Below, piece by piece: positions 11,690 through 24,979 of a stretch of 64,000 bases of DNA (positions are counted from its first letter, which is position 1; each line of letters starts with the position of its first letter). Both the position numbers and the translations under genes were made by a program. Source of the DNA: Sorex araneus. Its lineage: Eukaryota > Chordata > Mammalia > Eulipotyphla > Soricidae. The stretch lies in NCBI RefSeq assembly GCF_027595985.1, contig NC_073305.1, positions 84,374,126 to 84,438,125 on the forward strand. The letters are read 5' to 3'. Under the pieces are notes generated by a model that worked only from the letters and a program-made list of their open reading frames with translations, did no database searches and was not told where the DNA came from.

Positions 11690-12060
11690 AGCAGAAAACA
11701 TTTCCACAAAAAGTGAATGAAGAGGGTATCATTCTGCTGAAGTTAATCAGAAGAATGGCCACAGACACAGTGATATGCAGAATATCAAGAAATATACTGA
11801 ACTAAGAAACACCCAAAGGTAATAGAATAAAAGAATGTGAGAATTGTTCATTAGTAGGAAGCTCATCCATGGAGAGTGGGGTGGGGTTGAGAGATAGGAG
11901 GAGAGTAACGCTATGAAAATGGTGGAGAGAAGTGGTCACTCTGGGGGATGTGGGGGTACTTGAAGGGGGTGAAGTGTCATGAATGAGTCTCAGTTACAAA
12001 ACTGTAGAGCACAGTGCCTAAAGGGGACAAAAAGAGCAAAGGTGCCTGCCATAGAGGCAC
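11690..12060 (+). mobile_element. Probable old L1 3'UTR fragment
   Basis: A G-rich tract (11875-11970) is followed by gaatgagtctcagttacaaa, resembling the G-rich 3'UTR and end region of the L1s here. The call is tentative. Confidence 0.35.
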
Positions 12061-12125
12061 AGTATAAATAAGCCCCACACCTTGAATCTAACACTGAAGG
12101 CACTCCAACTGTCTTATTTCAATAG

Positions 12126-12369
12126 CACTATAGCACTGTCACCTCGTTGTTCATTGATTTGCTCTAGCGGGCACCTGTGACATCTCCATTTTGAGACTTG
12201 TTACTGTTTTTGGCATTATGAGTACACCCTGGGTAGCTTGCCAGGTTCTGCTGTGCAGGCAGGATACCCTTGGTAGCTTACTGGGCTCTCCGAGAGGAAC
12301 AGAGGAATCGAACCCAGGTTGGCTGTGTGCAAGGCAAATGCTCTACCCACTGTGCTATCATTCCAGTCT
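12126..12369 (-). mobile_element. RTE-tailed SINE (type 2), full length
   Basis: The RTE-type tail lies at 12140-12190, the pyrimidine-flanked centre at 12290 and the head at 12310-12368 (ggcaaatgctctacccactg...ccagtc). It is older than average by its substitutions. Confidence 0.85.
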
Positions 12370-12720
12370 TATTTTAGTATTCCAATTTTTCCATTCTTTT
12401 CTTAATTGATTATGATTAAATACTTTGAGTGCACACTTATGCTACTGTGAAATTTCAATTGTAACATTTATGATAGAATGTGTAAATAGGTAAGTATTAT
12501 ATAATTGAGTGTGTATCTACATATATCCAAACACTTGCTAAGTCTGCCCTAAATTTTGTCCCTCCCCAAATCCTCTAATTTACATCAATAATTCTTTTGT
12601 GTCAACTTTGTCTTTTAACTACTCATTCTAACTCTATTTAATATTGTATACTATCAATTTAGAATGCCAACTAATTTTATATCTTTCTCAGCTTACTTCT
12701 AAACTCAAACTATTATCCTG
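12370..12720. other. Unassigned AT-rich sequence
   Basis: Nothing recognisable beyond low-complexity AT-rich runs. Confidence 0.6.
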
Positions 12721-12857
12721 CATTGCACTGTAACTGTCGTCCTGTTGCTCATCGATCTGCTTGAGTGGGCATCAGTAAGGTCTCCATTGTGAGACTTGTT
12801 ATTACTGTTTTTGGCATATCAAATACTCCATGGGAAGTTTGCCAGGCTCTGCCATGA
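12721..12857 (-). mobile_element. RTE-tailed SINE (type 2), 5'-truncated
   Basis: The tail and centre are present (gcttgagtgggcatcagtaa to gccaggctctgccatga). The tRNA-like head is missing. Confidence 0.8.
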
Positions 12858-13085
12858 AATTATTATACTAACTTATTTAAATTCTTATGTGTTATTTTTC
12901 CATGAAGTAAAGTTGCTCCTTAATATTCTTTTTCTTAGGGTCAATCTTATATAAAAGTTCATGTTTTTCGTGAATCTACCAGTGCATAAGTCTTTTTTTA
13001 GTTTTCTCTATGTAGATTTATATTTTATTCCTCTTCTTGACTCTATTACCTCTCATGTCCCCACTATGACTTAAAAATAGCATTG

Positions 13086-13243
13086 ATTGGGCCAGTAGGT
13101 AGGGCATTTGCCTTGCATGTGGCTGACCTGGATTTAATCCCTGGCACCCCTTATTGAGGCCAAGCCCTGCAGGAGTAAACCCTGAACACAGAGCTAGGAG
13201 TAAGCCTGAGTACCACTGGGTGTGGTCCAACAACAAATAAAAA
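13086..13243 (+). mobile_element. SOR-type SINE (type 1), diverged
   Basis: Plus orientation with ggtagggcatttgccttgca, a decayed B-box region, ccactgggtgtggtcc and an A-rich end. Confidence 0.75.
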
Positions 13244-13294
13244 AGTCAAAGATTTATTATTTTGTCTAGAACTTTTTATCATAACATCATTTAT

Positions 13295-13975
13295 TTATTT
13301 ATTTATTTAGGTGCCGTGATTTACAAACCTACTAAAATTAATGTTAGGCATATGATGTTCCAACTTCAATTCTACCACCAGTGTCAGTATCCCTGCACCA
13401 ATGTCCCCACCAATGTCCCCTCCCACCCAATCCCTAGTCCACCTCCTTAGCAGATACATTTTGAGTTTTAACTACTGTAATTTGGGTTTCATGCTTATAA
13501 TGATATTATTGGCTCTGGGGGCTTTCATGCATACAGGCACCTCACCTCCATGCTACAAACAAGTTCAAGGTCCCTCATCATTACCCCTGTGTTATCTCCA
13601 GATTGCCTCTTGTTATTTCATCCCTCCCTTTTTCTCCTTCCTTGGCATACTCATTTCTCCAATTTCGGAAAGAGGGTTATGCACCTTGATACCTTTCATT
13701 CCCTTGTCTAGTTTTTCTATATAACACAAACCAATGAGAAATTTGGGTATTTAATTTATTAACTTTTCCTTTCGACTTACTCAACATAATATCCTTCAGT
13801 GTCATACCAGTTGCAGTAAATTGCATGATTTCTTTGCTTCATTATATTTTCAACTATTGTTGGCTGTTTCTACATCCTGTTCTTATGCTGAGTGTTGCTG
13901 TCAACAATAGATACATGTGAACATAACTTAGAATGCGTTATATTATTAAGATCGCATGATTATGTATTGTACTTT
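13295..13975 (-). mobile_element. Old L1 3' end, minus orientation
   Basis: A C-rich 3'UTR (13375-13450) is followed by segments resembling reversed terminal ORF2 (cttactcaacataatatcct, cagttgcagtaaattgcatg). No frame remains. Confidence 0.55.
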
Positions 13976-13982
13976 GTTTCAT

Positions 13983-14142
13983 TTTAGTGCCACACCTAGT
14001 AGTACTCTGAGCTAACTCATTGCTCTGTGCTCAGGGATCACTTTTGGTGGTGCTCAGAGGATCACATGTAGTGCTGGAAACTTAAACAAGGTTAGCCTTC
14101 CACAGAGAAAATGGTTTACCCTCCCTGTACTATCTCTCTGTT
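13983..14142 (-). mobile_element. SOR-type SINE (type 1), strongly diverged
   Basis: gtgccacacctagtagtact, ctgtgctcagggatcac and ggtggtgctcagaggatcac keep the family order. The head is barely recognisable. Confidence 0.65.
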
Positions 14143-15091
14143 CTCTGTATTGTGAACTCTGACACAGCATAAATATTAACCATTTCAAAAATCCCAAAGC
14201 GGTAGGAGTGTTTTGATAATGATGAATATACTTCATCAACTTAATCTGGAAGAACAAAATATATAACTCAGTCTTTCTTAGCAACAAAAATTTCTAAAGG
14301 GAGAAATATGGCAACAGGCCCCAGATAAAGATGTTGGCATGGTTACAACAAAAATATTTTGTCTCATTAATGTTCAGTTGTGAGACAAAACAGCAGAGTA
14401 CACAATGCACAATGTTTCTAAAATAATTAATTACCCAGCCTATACTACAAAAATCCTAACAAGGAGGTGAAGCAATTATTTAAATCCTTATATAAAATAA
14501 ATATGGGGATGCTCAAAGTGTGCTATTTGCTAAAAGTAGAGAAATAAAGTTCAAAAATTTTGGTTGATTCTTAAGGATATATTTGAGAATGGGAATGTTT
14601 AACTATATTCTTAGAGAAGTGCTGACTGTTCTCAGAGTGGAAGATTTCAGTGAATGAATTTCAGAGAGAAGGGTCTTGGACTGGTTTAGTTTGTCTATAA
14701 CTTATTTTATACATGCATTTTAGTTAAGATATAAATGTATAAAGAACAAGTTAGAATGCTCAAAATGCATTTTAAAAAATACTAATTCCAACATGATTCA
14801 TTTTGTTAGATTTTAGGAAGAATTGTCTTCTTAGATAGTCTGTTTAGTCTACCTCTTGGAACTAGATGTGGATTAATTATTGAAATGGTGGAAAAAAGAA
14901 AAGGAAGGGGGGAAGGACCTGCTAGTATCTCATAACCTACAAGTCAGCTTAAGACTATAACCATAGGTGTACAGTACATTTTGGTAAAGAATATGTGTTT
15001 ATTTGAATAAGTTTAGTTGGATCTTTTGTAACATTTAAGCTTTTTAGATATCCTGATCCTGATATTTTGTGACAATGTATCACAAAAAGTA
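14143..15091. other. Unassigned sequence
   Basis: No supported gene or repeat. The short minus frame at 14054-14287 overlaps the SINE edge and shows no family features. Confidence 0.55.
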
Positions 15092-15336
15092 GCACTGTAG
15101 CACTGTTGTCCTGTTGTTCATAGATTTGCCCAAGCTGGCACCAGTAACGTCTCCATTGTGAGATTTGTTACTGTTTTTGGCGTATGGAGTATACCATGGG
15201 TAGCTTGCTAGTCTCTGCCGTGGGGGCGGGGAACTCTCGGTAGCTTGCTGGGCTCACCGAGAGGGATGGAGAAATCGATCCCAGGTGGGCCGTGTGCAAG
15301 GCAAATGCCCTACCCGCTGTGCTATCGTTCCAGTCC
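15092..15336 (-). mobile_element. RTE-tailed SINE (type 2), full length
   Basis: Clear tail (ccaagctggcaccagtaacg), centre (ctcggtagcttgctgggctc) and head (gcaaggcaaatgccctaccc...ccagtc). Confidence 0.88.
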
Positions 15337-17506
15337 TCACTTATATAAGAGGCAATTAATTTGGGAAATCGTAGTTCAGACAAATTTGAATCTCCTAGGC
15401 TCTGGGGCTTTTGCTTGGAGAGAATGAGGGCCCCTGCGACTGTAGCAGCTACCACTGCTGTCACTCCACCAGCTGCCACTGTGCTCCTGCAGCCTTCACT
15501 GTCTCTGCCGCGGCTGCCTCGAGACACTTTGGAAGCCTCTATAGCTTCACCCTTATACCTTCCTTGGGTTTTTGCTGCGTTTTTCCTTTACATAAAAAGT
15601 AGAACTAGTGAATTAATCAATTGGCAAATTATCTTTTTGTTAAAAAAGATATGATAGAAAAGAAGCATTGTGGGCATGGAATTGTTAAAGATTCTGAGTA
15701 AGCAGGACTCTTTCATTCAGTTGACTGCAGAGGGACAGAAGGATGTGTAGAGGAAGGGAATTACGAGGCTGTGTTGTCATTCACATTTTATAGTAAACAA
15801 TGATGGGTGTTCATCTTTGTTGTACCACAGGAATACATCATCTGTACTTTAGCTAGTACTTCAGCTCCAGGTTCTATTTCTCAAAAATAAAATACCTGTT
15901 CAGGATTCCACATTCCCTATCCAAAAGATGGCAAATGGTTACAACAATTTTGAATTAATCCCTGAACCTAAGGTTGCAAGACAAAGTCAGAGGTTGGCAG
16001 AATAATTTTGTTAGCCTTGGTTATTGAATGAATGGAATAAGATGTTATCCATAAAAACCATGCAATGACACAAGTGAAATTTATGTGTAATATTTTAGGC
16101 AATTTATGTGAAATATTTTGGGCATGATTGTCTAATTTGTCCTCTAAGATGCTTAGTGACATCCTTGTCTAAACTATCACATGCCTAAAGAATCTCACCT
16201 CTGTCTTTTGTAACCAACAAAAATATGCCATTTTCTACTTAGTGCCCTCTATGAGGAAGTATCGGTTGGTTGAGAAATGACTAGTACCTAAACTGAAGTT
16301 TATGTACTTTATAAATTTATTAACGTATTATTCTTAATAAAACCCACAAAGGGTGACATTTACTCTGAGTCAGGTAGGAGGAAGTGAGTAAAGCAACATT
16401 GAAGGTTAGAATTTATTGATCAGTTTGTGCTGTATCCTTGAAAAACCCATGGTATTGCAGTAAGCAGAGCACATCTCCCCAGTGCCAAAAGCTACAAATA
16501 AAATGTTTATAGACAGAATATCAGTATGTTTGTGTAGTTATATGATGTTAATTTTTAAGTAGTTTTATTAAAATAAATGCACTTAGAGAAATATGAAAGA
16601 AGGGAGGGTGAGAGAGAGAGATAGAGTAAGAGAGAGAAGCAGAGGCAATGCCAGAGAGAAGATAGAGGCAGAGACAGAGACAGTGACTTGAGATAGAGTT
16701 ATATGACTATGTGTTTAAGAGAGAACATGGCCTTCCCCAGAATGGAAAAAGACTTAATGTTGTTTTGCGCAAAATACTAAAACAAAAAATGATTATAGCC
16801 AGGAAAGGATGAAAAATCTGCTTGTTGTCTGAATTCTAAGTTAGCTAATACAACAGAAAGTGAATTCTTTCAGAGTTGAGTTAATCATCTCAATACCACA
16901 TCTCAATTATCTCTTTTTAAAGAGAAAATAAGCTCATCAATCTTTCTCAAAGATTTCCCATTTTGGAATTTTCAGCCAAAAATGTGAATAAAAATTCAAA
17001 ATGTTATATCAGATTATAGATGTTGCCTTTCCACCCCTGCTTACTTTTTCAGTGGGCAATAGTTAATCATTTTTGAAATAGAGAAAAATGAACCCATGAA
17101 ATAAACCATTTAGTTAAAAGCAGGATCCACAGATTTGCATAGTATACCTAAGAAGAGATTTTGGAGGCGAGTTTCTTTCACATGGACTTAAATAGATGAG
17201 AAATACTTATTTTTGAGAAAACTGAAAAATCACAAATCTGTTCTTTAGAGGACCATAATGGTGTCACATATAAATAAGTTCTGGGTGTCTTAGAATTACA
17301 GCAGCAAGAAGGAATCTCTAAATGACATGCAGCGGCCCAGTGTGACCCAACTGTGACCCAATTCCCAAACATCTGCTTCCAAAGATGTCACAGAAGTGCA
17401 AGAAATAAGGAAAATTTCACAGATGTCCAAATTTGGGTCAAAAATAAAAATAGAGAAAATAACAAAGCCAATTTACTCAAGAACATTCACCATTAGACCA
17501 TGGAGC
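15337..17506. other. Unassigned sequence with a GC-richer island and a GA-rich tract
   Basis: Positions 15390-15560 are GC-rich and stay open on the minus strand (TVAAGGVTAVVAATVAGALI region), but the frame runs into the SINE and I recognise no protein; it could be a retrocopy scrap. A GA-rich low-complexity tract spans about 16600-16684. The remainder is AT-rich with nothing recognised. Confidence 0.45.
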
Positions 17507-17690
17507 TCTGGGGCTGTGATGAGAGCACAGGAGAGAGGGTGCTTGCCGTACATATAGCCAACATAAGTTTTATTGTTGGCACCCCATGTGATCCACTGAG
17601 CACCACCTGGAGTGATTTCTGAGTGCAGAGTCAGGGGTAATGCCAGAGAAGTGCCAGACATGGGCCCCAAACAAATAAACAATAGAGGTC
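17507..17690 (+). mobile_element. SOR-type SINE (type 1), diverged
   Basis: tctggggctgtgatgagagc at the head, ccactgagcaccacctggag in the body and ggccccaaacaaataaac at the tail. Confidence 0.72.
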
Positions 17691-17774
17691 AGCGTGTTAT
17701 TTGAAAATTCTGATCCAACGTGATTTATTTTCTAATTATAACAAGGCAAAGGTATTACGTTATGTTACTTTTAG

Positions 17775-17939
17775 GGAGTTTGAATCACACCTGGGTATGT
17801 TCAGAACTTACTTGGCTCTGCACTCAATAATTACTCCTGGCTGTGTTCCTGGGACTATAGGCAGTGCTTGTGACAGGAGCTTAGTTGATCACATGTCAGG
17901 CAAGTGCCTTAGCAGCTGTACAGTTTCTCTAGCCCCTGC
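17775..17939 (-). mobile_element. SOR-type SINE (type 1), diverged
   Basis: Reverse orientation from gaatcacacctgggtatgtt to cagtttctctagcccctg. Confidence 0.75.
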
Positions 17940-18439
17940 AGGGTTAATAAAGTGAGGGTTTTATTATAGGCATCATATTTATTTTTATACATATGTAGTA
18001 TATTTGGAAAGGGGTATTGGAAATATGAGAAAAAATAATTACTCTAATTTTAAGTTTGTTACACTGTTGGGTCTCATAGCTGATTACTTAAGAACAAAAG
18101 TACATCACTCCCCCAAAAAAAGTACATCACCCAAAACTATACAATTTTGGGTGAAATACATTTAATCACATATTAATTGTATCTTATAATTCACATTCAT
18201 TAACTACTCTTTGCAATGAAGTAAGAATGCAGTCATAACTCAGACACACAGAGAAAAAAATGAGCTAATTGAATGTTTTATATTTGTTTTACATGAGATT
18301 AACTCCTTAACTGACCTCATGAAGCGAAGTTCAGTACTTGTCCTGTATTTTCACACAAGAGAAGTATATGCTATAATCTTGTTTCATCTACTGTTAATTT
18401 GGTTTTCCTTTTTTACACATTTTGTTTTTAGGTTCATTT
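17940..18439. other. Unassigned AT-rich sequence
   Basis: No gene, repeat or RNA structure recognised. Confidence 0.55.
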
Positions 18440-19656
18440 CTTAATTTTAATAAACCACCTTGAAATACAGTTACAGACTTATAATCTTGTGTGATTACAT
18501 TTCAGATCAAGTACCCATCCCTCTACCAGTGCCCATTCTCCACCACCAATGTTTCCAGTATCCCTCCCGCCACCCACCATTTCCCACCCCCTGCCTCTGT
18601 GGGGCAGGCACATTCCCTCTTACTCTCTCTCCTTTTGGTGTTATGGTTTGCAATACAGGTACTAAGTGACTATCATGTTTGGTACATAGTCTAGTTTCAG
18701 CAAGCATCTACCACCCAGAGCTAGACCTCCAACCATCATTTATTTAGTGGTCCCTTCTCTATTCCAGCTGCCTTTTCTCCCAGCACATGAAATCGGTTTC
18801 CAAGATGTGGGACAATCCTCTTGGCTCTTATTGCTACTGTCCTTAGGTGTTAGTCCCCTATTATGTTACTTTATATTTCACAAATGTGAGCAGTTTCTTG
18901 AGAAACGTTCATATAGTTCTTCAGAAAGGCTGAACCAGTCGGCATTCCCACCAGCAGTAAAGGAGAGTCCCCTTCTCCCCACATTCATGCCAAAACCGGT
19001 TGCTTTTGTTCTTTTGGATGTGGGCCAGTCTCTGTGGTGTGAGGTGGTATCTCATTGTTGTTTTGATCTTCATCTACCTGGTGATTAATGATGAAGAGCA
19101 TTTTTCATGTGCCTTTTGGCCATTTGGATTTCTTCTTTGAGAAAGTTTCTGTTCATTCTGTCCTCCCATTTTCTGGTGGGACTGGAAGTTTTCTTTTTGT
19201 GGAGCTCAACCAGTGTCTTGTATATTCTTAATATCGAGCTCTTATCAGATGGGTATTGGGTGAATGTCTTTTCCCATTCTGCAGACTGTCTTTGTATTCT
19301 GATCATTGTTTCTTTTCAGGTGCAGAAGCTTCTGAGTTGAAGATAGTCCTATTTGTTTATCTCTGCTTCCACTTGCTTGATCAGTGGCTTTTCATCCTTG
19401 AAGATACTTCAATGTCATAGAGGGCTTTACCGACCTTGTCTTCAACATACCTTATGGATTGTGGTCTGATGTTGAGGTTCTTTATTCCATTTTGATCAAG
19501 GTGTTTTTGTGCATGGTGTTTTGTGCACGAGCCAATTTTTTTTTTTGCATGTAGCTGTCCAGTTTTGCCAGCACCATTGGTTAAAGAGGTTTTCCTTGCT
19601 CCACTTCACATTTCTTGTTCCCTTATCAAAGATTATGTGATAATATATTTGAGAGT

Positions 19657-19881
19657 GGGCTGGAGCAATAGCACAGTGGTAGGGTACTTGCCTAGCACAC
19701 GGCTGACCTGGGTTTGATTCCTCTGCCCCTCTCGGAGAGCCTGGCAAACTACCAAGAGTATCTTGCCCGCACGGCAGAAACTGGCAAGCTACCCATGCTG
19801 TATTCGATATGCAAAAACAGTAACAAGTCTTACAATGGAGAAGTTACGGGTGCCCACTCGAGCAAACCGATGAGCAACGGG
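19657..19881 (+). mobile_element. RTE-tailed SINE (type 2), inserted in L1 with target duplication
   Basis: Head at 19657, centre ctctcggagagcctggcaaa and RTE-type tail gcccactcgagcaaaccgat. The 10-base atttgagagt is present at 19647-19656 and 19882-19891. It therefore inserted after the host L1. Confidence 0.93.
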
Positions 19882-20907
19882 ATTTGAGAGTATGTATATG
19901 GATATTTAACCCTACTCCACTGGTCTGTGAATCTGCTTTTGTTCTAATGCCATGCTATTTTAATTACTACCACTTTGTAGTACAGTTTGAGTTTGGGGAA
20001 CGTGATGTCTCCCATCTTTTTCCCCCAAGAATTACTTTAGCTATTTGTGGGGGCTTGATGTTCCATATGAATTTCAGGAGTATTTGATCAATTTCTTTGA
20101 AGAATGTCATGGGTACCCTTATAGGGATTGCATTGAATCTGTATAATGCTTTGGGGTTATTGCCATTTTGACAGTTAATTCTCCCAATTCATGTGCAGGG
20201 GATGTTTTCATTTCCTCACGTTCTCTTTTATTTCTTGAAGTAGCATTTTGTAGTTTTCTTTGTACAGGTCCTTTACCTCCTTAGGTAAGCTGATTCTGAG
20301 GTACTTGATTTTCTGAAGCATGATTGTGAATGGGATTGCCCTTTTCATATCACTTTCTTCTCCCTTATTATTTGCATATGGGAAAGCCATGGACTTTTGG
20401 GTATTGATTTTATAGGCTTCGACTTCACTATACAAGTCTATTGTTTCTAGGAGCTTCCTGGTTGAGGTGTTAGGGCTCTCTAAATATAGTATTGTGTCAT
20501 CTGCAAATAGTGAGAGTTTAATTTTTTCTTTCCTGTGTGGATGCCTTTAATGAATTTTTCTTGCCTAACTGCTGTGGCAAGTAATTTCAGTAATATATTG
20601 AATATAACTGATGAGAGTGGGCATCCTTGTCTTGTCCCTGATTTTAGAGGGGAGGCTCTTAGTTTTTTCCCCATTGAGGATAATGCTTGCCATAGACTTA
20701 TGGTTGATGACTTTGACTATATAGAGGAAAGTTCCTTCAATTCCCATTTTACTTAGAGTTTTCATCATAAGTGGGTACTGGATCTTGTCAAATGTTTTCT
20801 CTGCATCTATTGGTATTATCATATGGTTTTAATCTTTTCATTTACTGATATAATGAATTATATTGATTGAACTTGTGAATGTTAAACCATCCTTGCATCC
20901 CAGGGAT

Positions 20908-22461
20908 TGTGAGTTTACAAAGTAAATCGTGGTGGGGAGCTGCTGCTGCTGTCACATGCCTGTGCATTCAGTGGCCCAGAGCCACTTCCCTGCCACCCCT
21001 ACCTCCCCAACAGAGAGACAGAGAGGTGGGGAGATGGGAGGGGGGCACAGCCTGATGGTTAAAATGGCCCCTTTAATACAGAGCTGCTAGCATACATATG
21101 GAACCTCTGAAGGGGGGTTGAGGTAAGCACATAGGCGTGATTGATAATTTACACAGATAAACATTTGGTAGAGTAAATTCTCTAGGGGAGATCAACACTA
21201 GAAGACACTCTGTCTCCCAGGGACATCTACATTACCTTTATCTTTCCCTCTAGTTGTATAAGTTACCAATACTTGCAGTTGTTTGGATAAACACAGTAAG
21301 AGACTTCCAGGAGCCAAAATGTCAGTATAGCCTGAACTGCAATTAAGGACCCAACCTTTTTTGGGAAAAATGTCCATACATTAAGAAACTAACCTTTTCT
21401 TGGAAAATTGTTAGAACACATTGTAAGTTTCTGAGCAACACCTGAGATAACTGTCATGCACCCGCTGTTAGGGCTTGCAATCTGTGTCACTGAAAATGTG
21501 CTTGTACTGTTACTTCCCCATTTTGCCTACTTCCTCATGTAATTAATTATAAAAAGCTAGCCTGGGAGAAATAAAGAGCTTTTGTTTGCTTGCTTGATCA
21601 TAGCCTTGTCTTGCTTCCATTCTTCTCTCTCTCTCTCTCTCCTTCTTCCACTTGCGTACCCTCTCCGGTTACCCAAATTGACTAGTCCCGCAGGCCAATG
21701 ATTAGTTCTCTGGGCTGAGAGTAAGCCAGGCTCTTAACACTTAGTTCTCTGGGCTCTGAGAGCTAGCAAGTCTTTTACTGTAAATCCCAGACTAAGTCCT
21801 CAGGTCAGTTCAGTCTGTCTCTTAAGTTGTAACAGCTTGCATCAAGACCATGCACTTGTGCTTTCTAGAATGTCCCACTTCGATGCTGGGTAGCTTTGCC
21901 ACTCACCCCGGTCCATTCCAGTCCCACAGCAGGACCTTCCTTTTGGGTTGTTAGGAACTACAGCAACTGAAACTTGAGTCAAAGTGATTATGACCAGGTA
22001 ATTATGCCCAGGAGCAGATATATTTCAGAGTCAACCAACTCCCAAGTATCAGAAGCATAGCATTAATGGTCTTTCTGTGTTTAACCAAAGAACATTGCTC
22101 TATAGTAAAATATAAAAAGGCTATAAGGGAAATAAAAAAGCAGGTACAAATATAGAAATAGAAAAGACTTATAGGGGAAATAGAAAAACAGGTACAAATA
22201 GAAAAGCAAGTAAAAATACACAGCACTTCAAATAAAAAGCACTACAAATACAAAGTCCAGAATTACCAGAAAGTTTTGGCTTATAAGTAATCAGACTGAT
22301 TTAGGGAACTGCGACAATGAGAGGTAAAATACCAGAGAAAGGTTAAAGATAAACTTTAACTGAATTAGGGATCTTAGCAAGGACATGGTAAGCTTCTCTG
22401 GGAGTAGGAAAGGGGCAAATTCACCAGTGGAGCCTACAACACTTAGGGTTGATATCCAACA
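20908..22461. mobile_element. LTR-like retroelement insertion inside L1
   Basis: The insert begins TGTGAG and ends CCAACA (the TG...CA ends of an LTR). It is flanked by gggat (20903-20907) and ggaat (22462-22466), a 5-base target duplication with one change. L1 sequence resumes exactly across it. A TATA-like ttataaaaag (about 21547) and a polyadenylation signal aataaa (21570-21575), then a T/C-rich stretch, suggest plus orientation. No retroviral coding is seen. It may be a long solo LTR or an LTR plus remnant. Related sequence flanks the L1 at 6.3-7.0 kb. Confidence 0.6.
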
Positions 22462-24183
22462 GGAATGAATCCCACTTGTTCATGGTGTATGATCTTTTTG
22501 ATGGATTGTTGGATTCTATTTGTTAATATTTTGCTGAGTATCTTCGCATCTGTGTTTATCAGAGATATCGGCCTATAATTTTCTTTTTTTGTGTGTGGTG
22601 TCTCTGTTTGCTTTTGATATTAGGGTGATATTTGCCTCATAGAAACTGTTTGGGAAAGTTTCTGTTTCTTCAACTTCCTGAAAAAGCTTGAAAAGGGCGG
22701 GCAATAGGTCCTCTCTAAAAATTTGGAAGAATTCTCTAGTGAATCCATCTGGACCTGGGCTTTTGCTTTCGGGAAGACTTTTTATTGTTATTTCAATTTC
22801 CTTGATGGTGATAGGTCTATTCAGGTATTCTAAATCTTCTTGGCTCAGCCTTGGGAGGTTATAGAAATCCAGGAATTTATCCATTTCTTCTAGGTTCTCT
22901 TGTTTTGTAGCATACAGACTTTCAAAATAATCTCTGATGATGTTTTGAATTTCTTTGGTTTCTGTTGTGATGTCCCCGTTTTCATTTCTGATTCGGTTTA
23001 TTAAGGTTCTCTCTCTTTCCTTGAGAGTCTTGCTAATGATTTATTAATCTTGTTTATTTTGTCAAAGAACCAGCTCTTGGTTTCATTGATTTTTTGCATT
23101 TTTTTTGTTTCCATGGCATTAATTTCTGCTCTAAGCTTTATTATTTCCTTCCTGCTGAATGGTTTGGGCTTTTTTGTTCCTCCTTTTCTAAGATCTTGAG
23201 CTTCGAAGTCAGGGTATTTATGTGTGCCCTTTCTTCCTTCCTGAGTAGTGCTTGCAGAGCAATACATTTTCCCCTTAACACTGCTTTAAATGCATCCCAC
23301 AAGTTCTGGTAGCTCGCGTCTTCATTCTCATTTGTTTTTAGTTATCTTTTGATTTCTTCCTTGATTTCCTCCCTGACCCATTCATTATTCAACATTGAGT
23401 TGTTTAATTTCCAGGTGTTTGTTTGATTCTCAGTTTCTGTGTGTGATTAACTTTTATCTTCAGGGCATTGTGGTCTGAAAAGAGAGTTGATACAATTTCT
23501 GTCTTCCTGATTCTATTAAGGTATGTTTTGTGGCCTAGCACATGGTCTATCTTGGAAAATGTTCCATGTGCATTGGATAAGAATGTGTATTCAGTTTGGG
23601 GAGAGTGAAAAGCCCTGCATACATGTATTAGCCCTCTCTCTTCCATTTCTTGCCTCAAAGCCAGTACTTCCTTGCTGAGCTTCAGTCTTTTTGATCTATC
23701 AAGAGTTGACAGGGCAGTGCTGAAGTCTCTGACTACTACTGTGTTGCTACCAATGTCCTCCTTGAAGTCTAGTAGCAGTTCTTTTAAGTATTTTACTGGC
23801 CCCTCAGTGGATGTGTATATTTTTTGGAGTGTTATTTTTTCCTGCTATCTCTTGATTATTAAAATATAGCCATCGCTGTCTCTTCTAATCTTTCTCAGCC
23901 TGAAATCTAATGTTGTGGGATACTATTATGACCACCAGAGCTTTTTTGAGGGAGTTGTTTGCTTGAAGGATTGTTTTTCATCCTTTGACTATGAGTCTGT
24001 GTTTGTTCCGACTGTTCAGATGTGTTTCTTGTAGGCAACAGAATGTTGGGTTCAGTTTTTTAATTCATTTTGCTACTCTGTGTCTCTTAATTGGTACATC
24101 ATTTAGACCATTGACATTGAGAGAGATCATTGCCGTGGGTTTTTGTTTTATTGTTTTTGTTTTTTGCTCTTTGGGTCACAACC

Positions 24184-24408
24184 CTGCACTAGTGGCCCCA
24201 CATAAGGCCGAAAAGCACAAAAAAGAGGTAGTATTCTTTTTTTTTCTTTGTTTGGGTCACACCCAGCAATGCTCAGGGGTTGCTCCTGGCTCTGCACTCA
24301 GGAATTACTCCTGGCGGTGCTCAGGGGACCATATGGGATGCTGGGAATCAAACCCGGGTTGGCCTCGTGCTAGGCAAATGCCCTACCCGCTGTACTATTG
24401 CTTTAGCC
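24184..24408. repeat. Left arm of a 226-bp inverted repeat
   Basis: This arm is the near-exact reverse complement of 24805-25030. It includes a whole SOR-type SINE (24240-24408) plus about 55 bases of its L1 flank (cataaggccgaaaagcacaa region). It replaces the part of L1 ORF1 expected here. Confidence 0.9.
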
Positions 24409-24800
24409 AGCCCATCTACCAAATCCTTTATTAGTGACACCTCTGTTTGTAGCTTTTTTTTATTCCCACTCTCATTTCTTCCTGAATTTTGTTTGATGTC
24501 CATTCCACTGTTCCTTTCATGTCTTCCTTTAATTTGTTGGATGCCTGTTCCACCATTTCTTTGAGCTCATTGAACATCCTTAACATTTCATCTCTGAATT
24601 CTTTATTGGAGAGATTATATTTGTGGGAATTCCCTATTGAGGCTTCAGGGCTCTTCATCCACTCCTTAAGGTGGGAATTTATTCATGTTGCACATGAGAA
24701 TAGAGGTGGGTCCCTCCAGTTCAGTATCAGTGACCCATTCTCACTGCAAAGAAAGATTCTAGATGTGTTCTCCTTTTTCCCCTTTAAGGATACTACCTCT

Positions 24801-24979
24801 AGGGGGCTGGAGCAATAGTACATTGGGTAGGGCATTTGCCTTGCACACGGCTGACCCAGGTTTGATTCCCAGCATCCCTTATGGTCCCCTGAGCACCGCC
24901 TGGAGTAAGTCCTGAGTGCAGAGCCAGGAGCAACCCCTGAGCATTGCTGGGTGTGACCCAAACAAAGAAAAAAAAAAGA
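24801..24979 (+). mobile_element. SOR-type SINE (type 1) with target duplication
   Basis: Full-length from gggctggagcaatag to the A-tail. It is flanked by atactacctct at 24790-24800 and 24980-24990. This is the likely original of the inverted copy at 24240-24408. Confidence 0.93.

Noticed and set aside
15168..15527. Possible gene on the minus strand (119 codons)
   Set aside because: Half of the frame runs through a type-2 SINE; the other half has an alanine/valine-rich stretch with no family I recognise.
24280..24564. Recurrent small proteins containing DAGNQTRVGLVLGKCPTRC or similar
   Set aside because: The same peptide recurs wherever a SOR SINE lies; these are frames through the SINE body, not genes.
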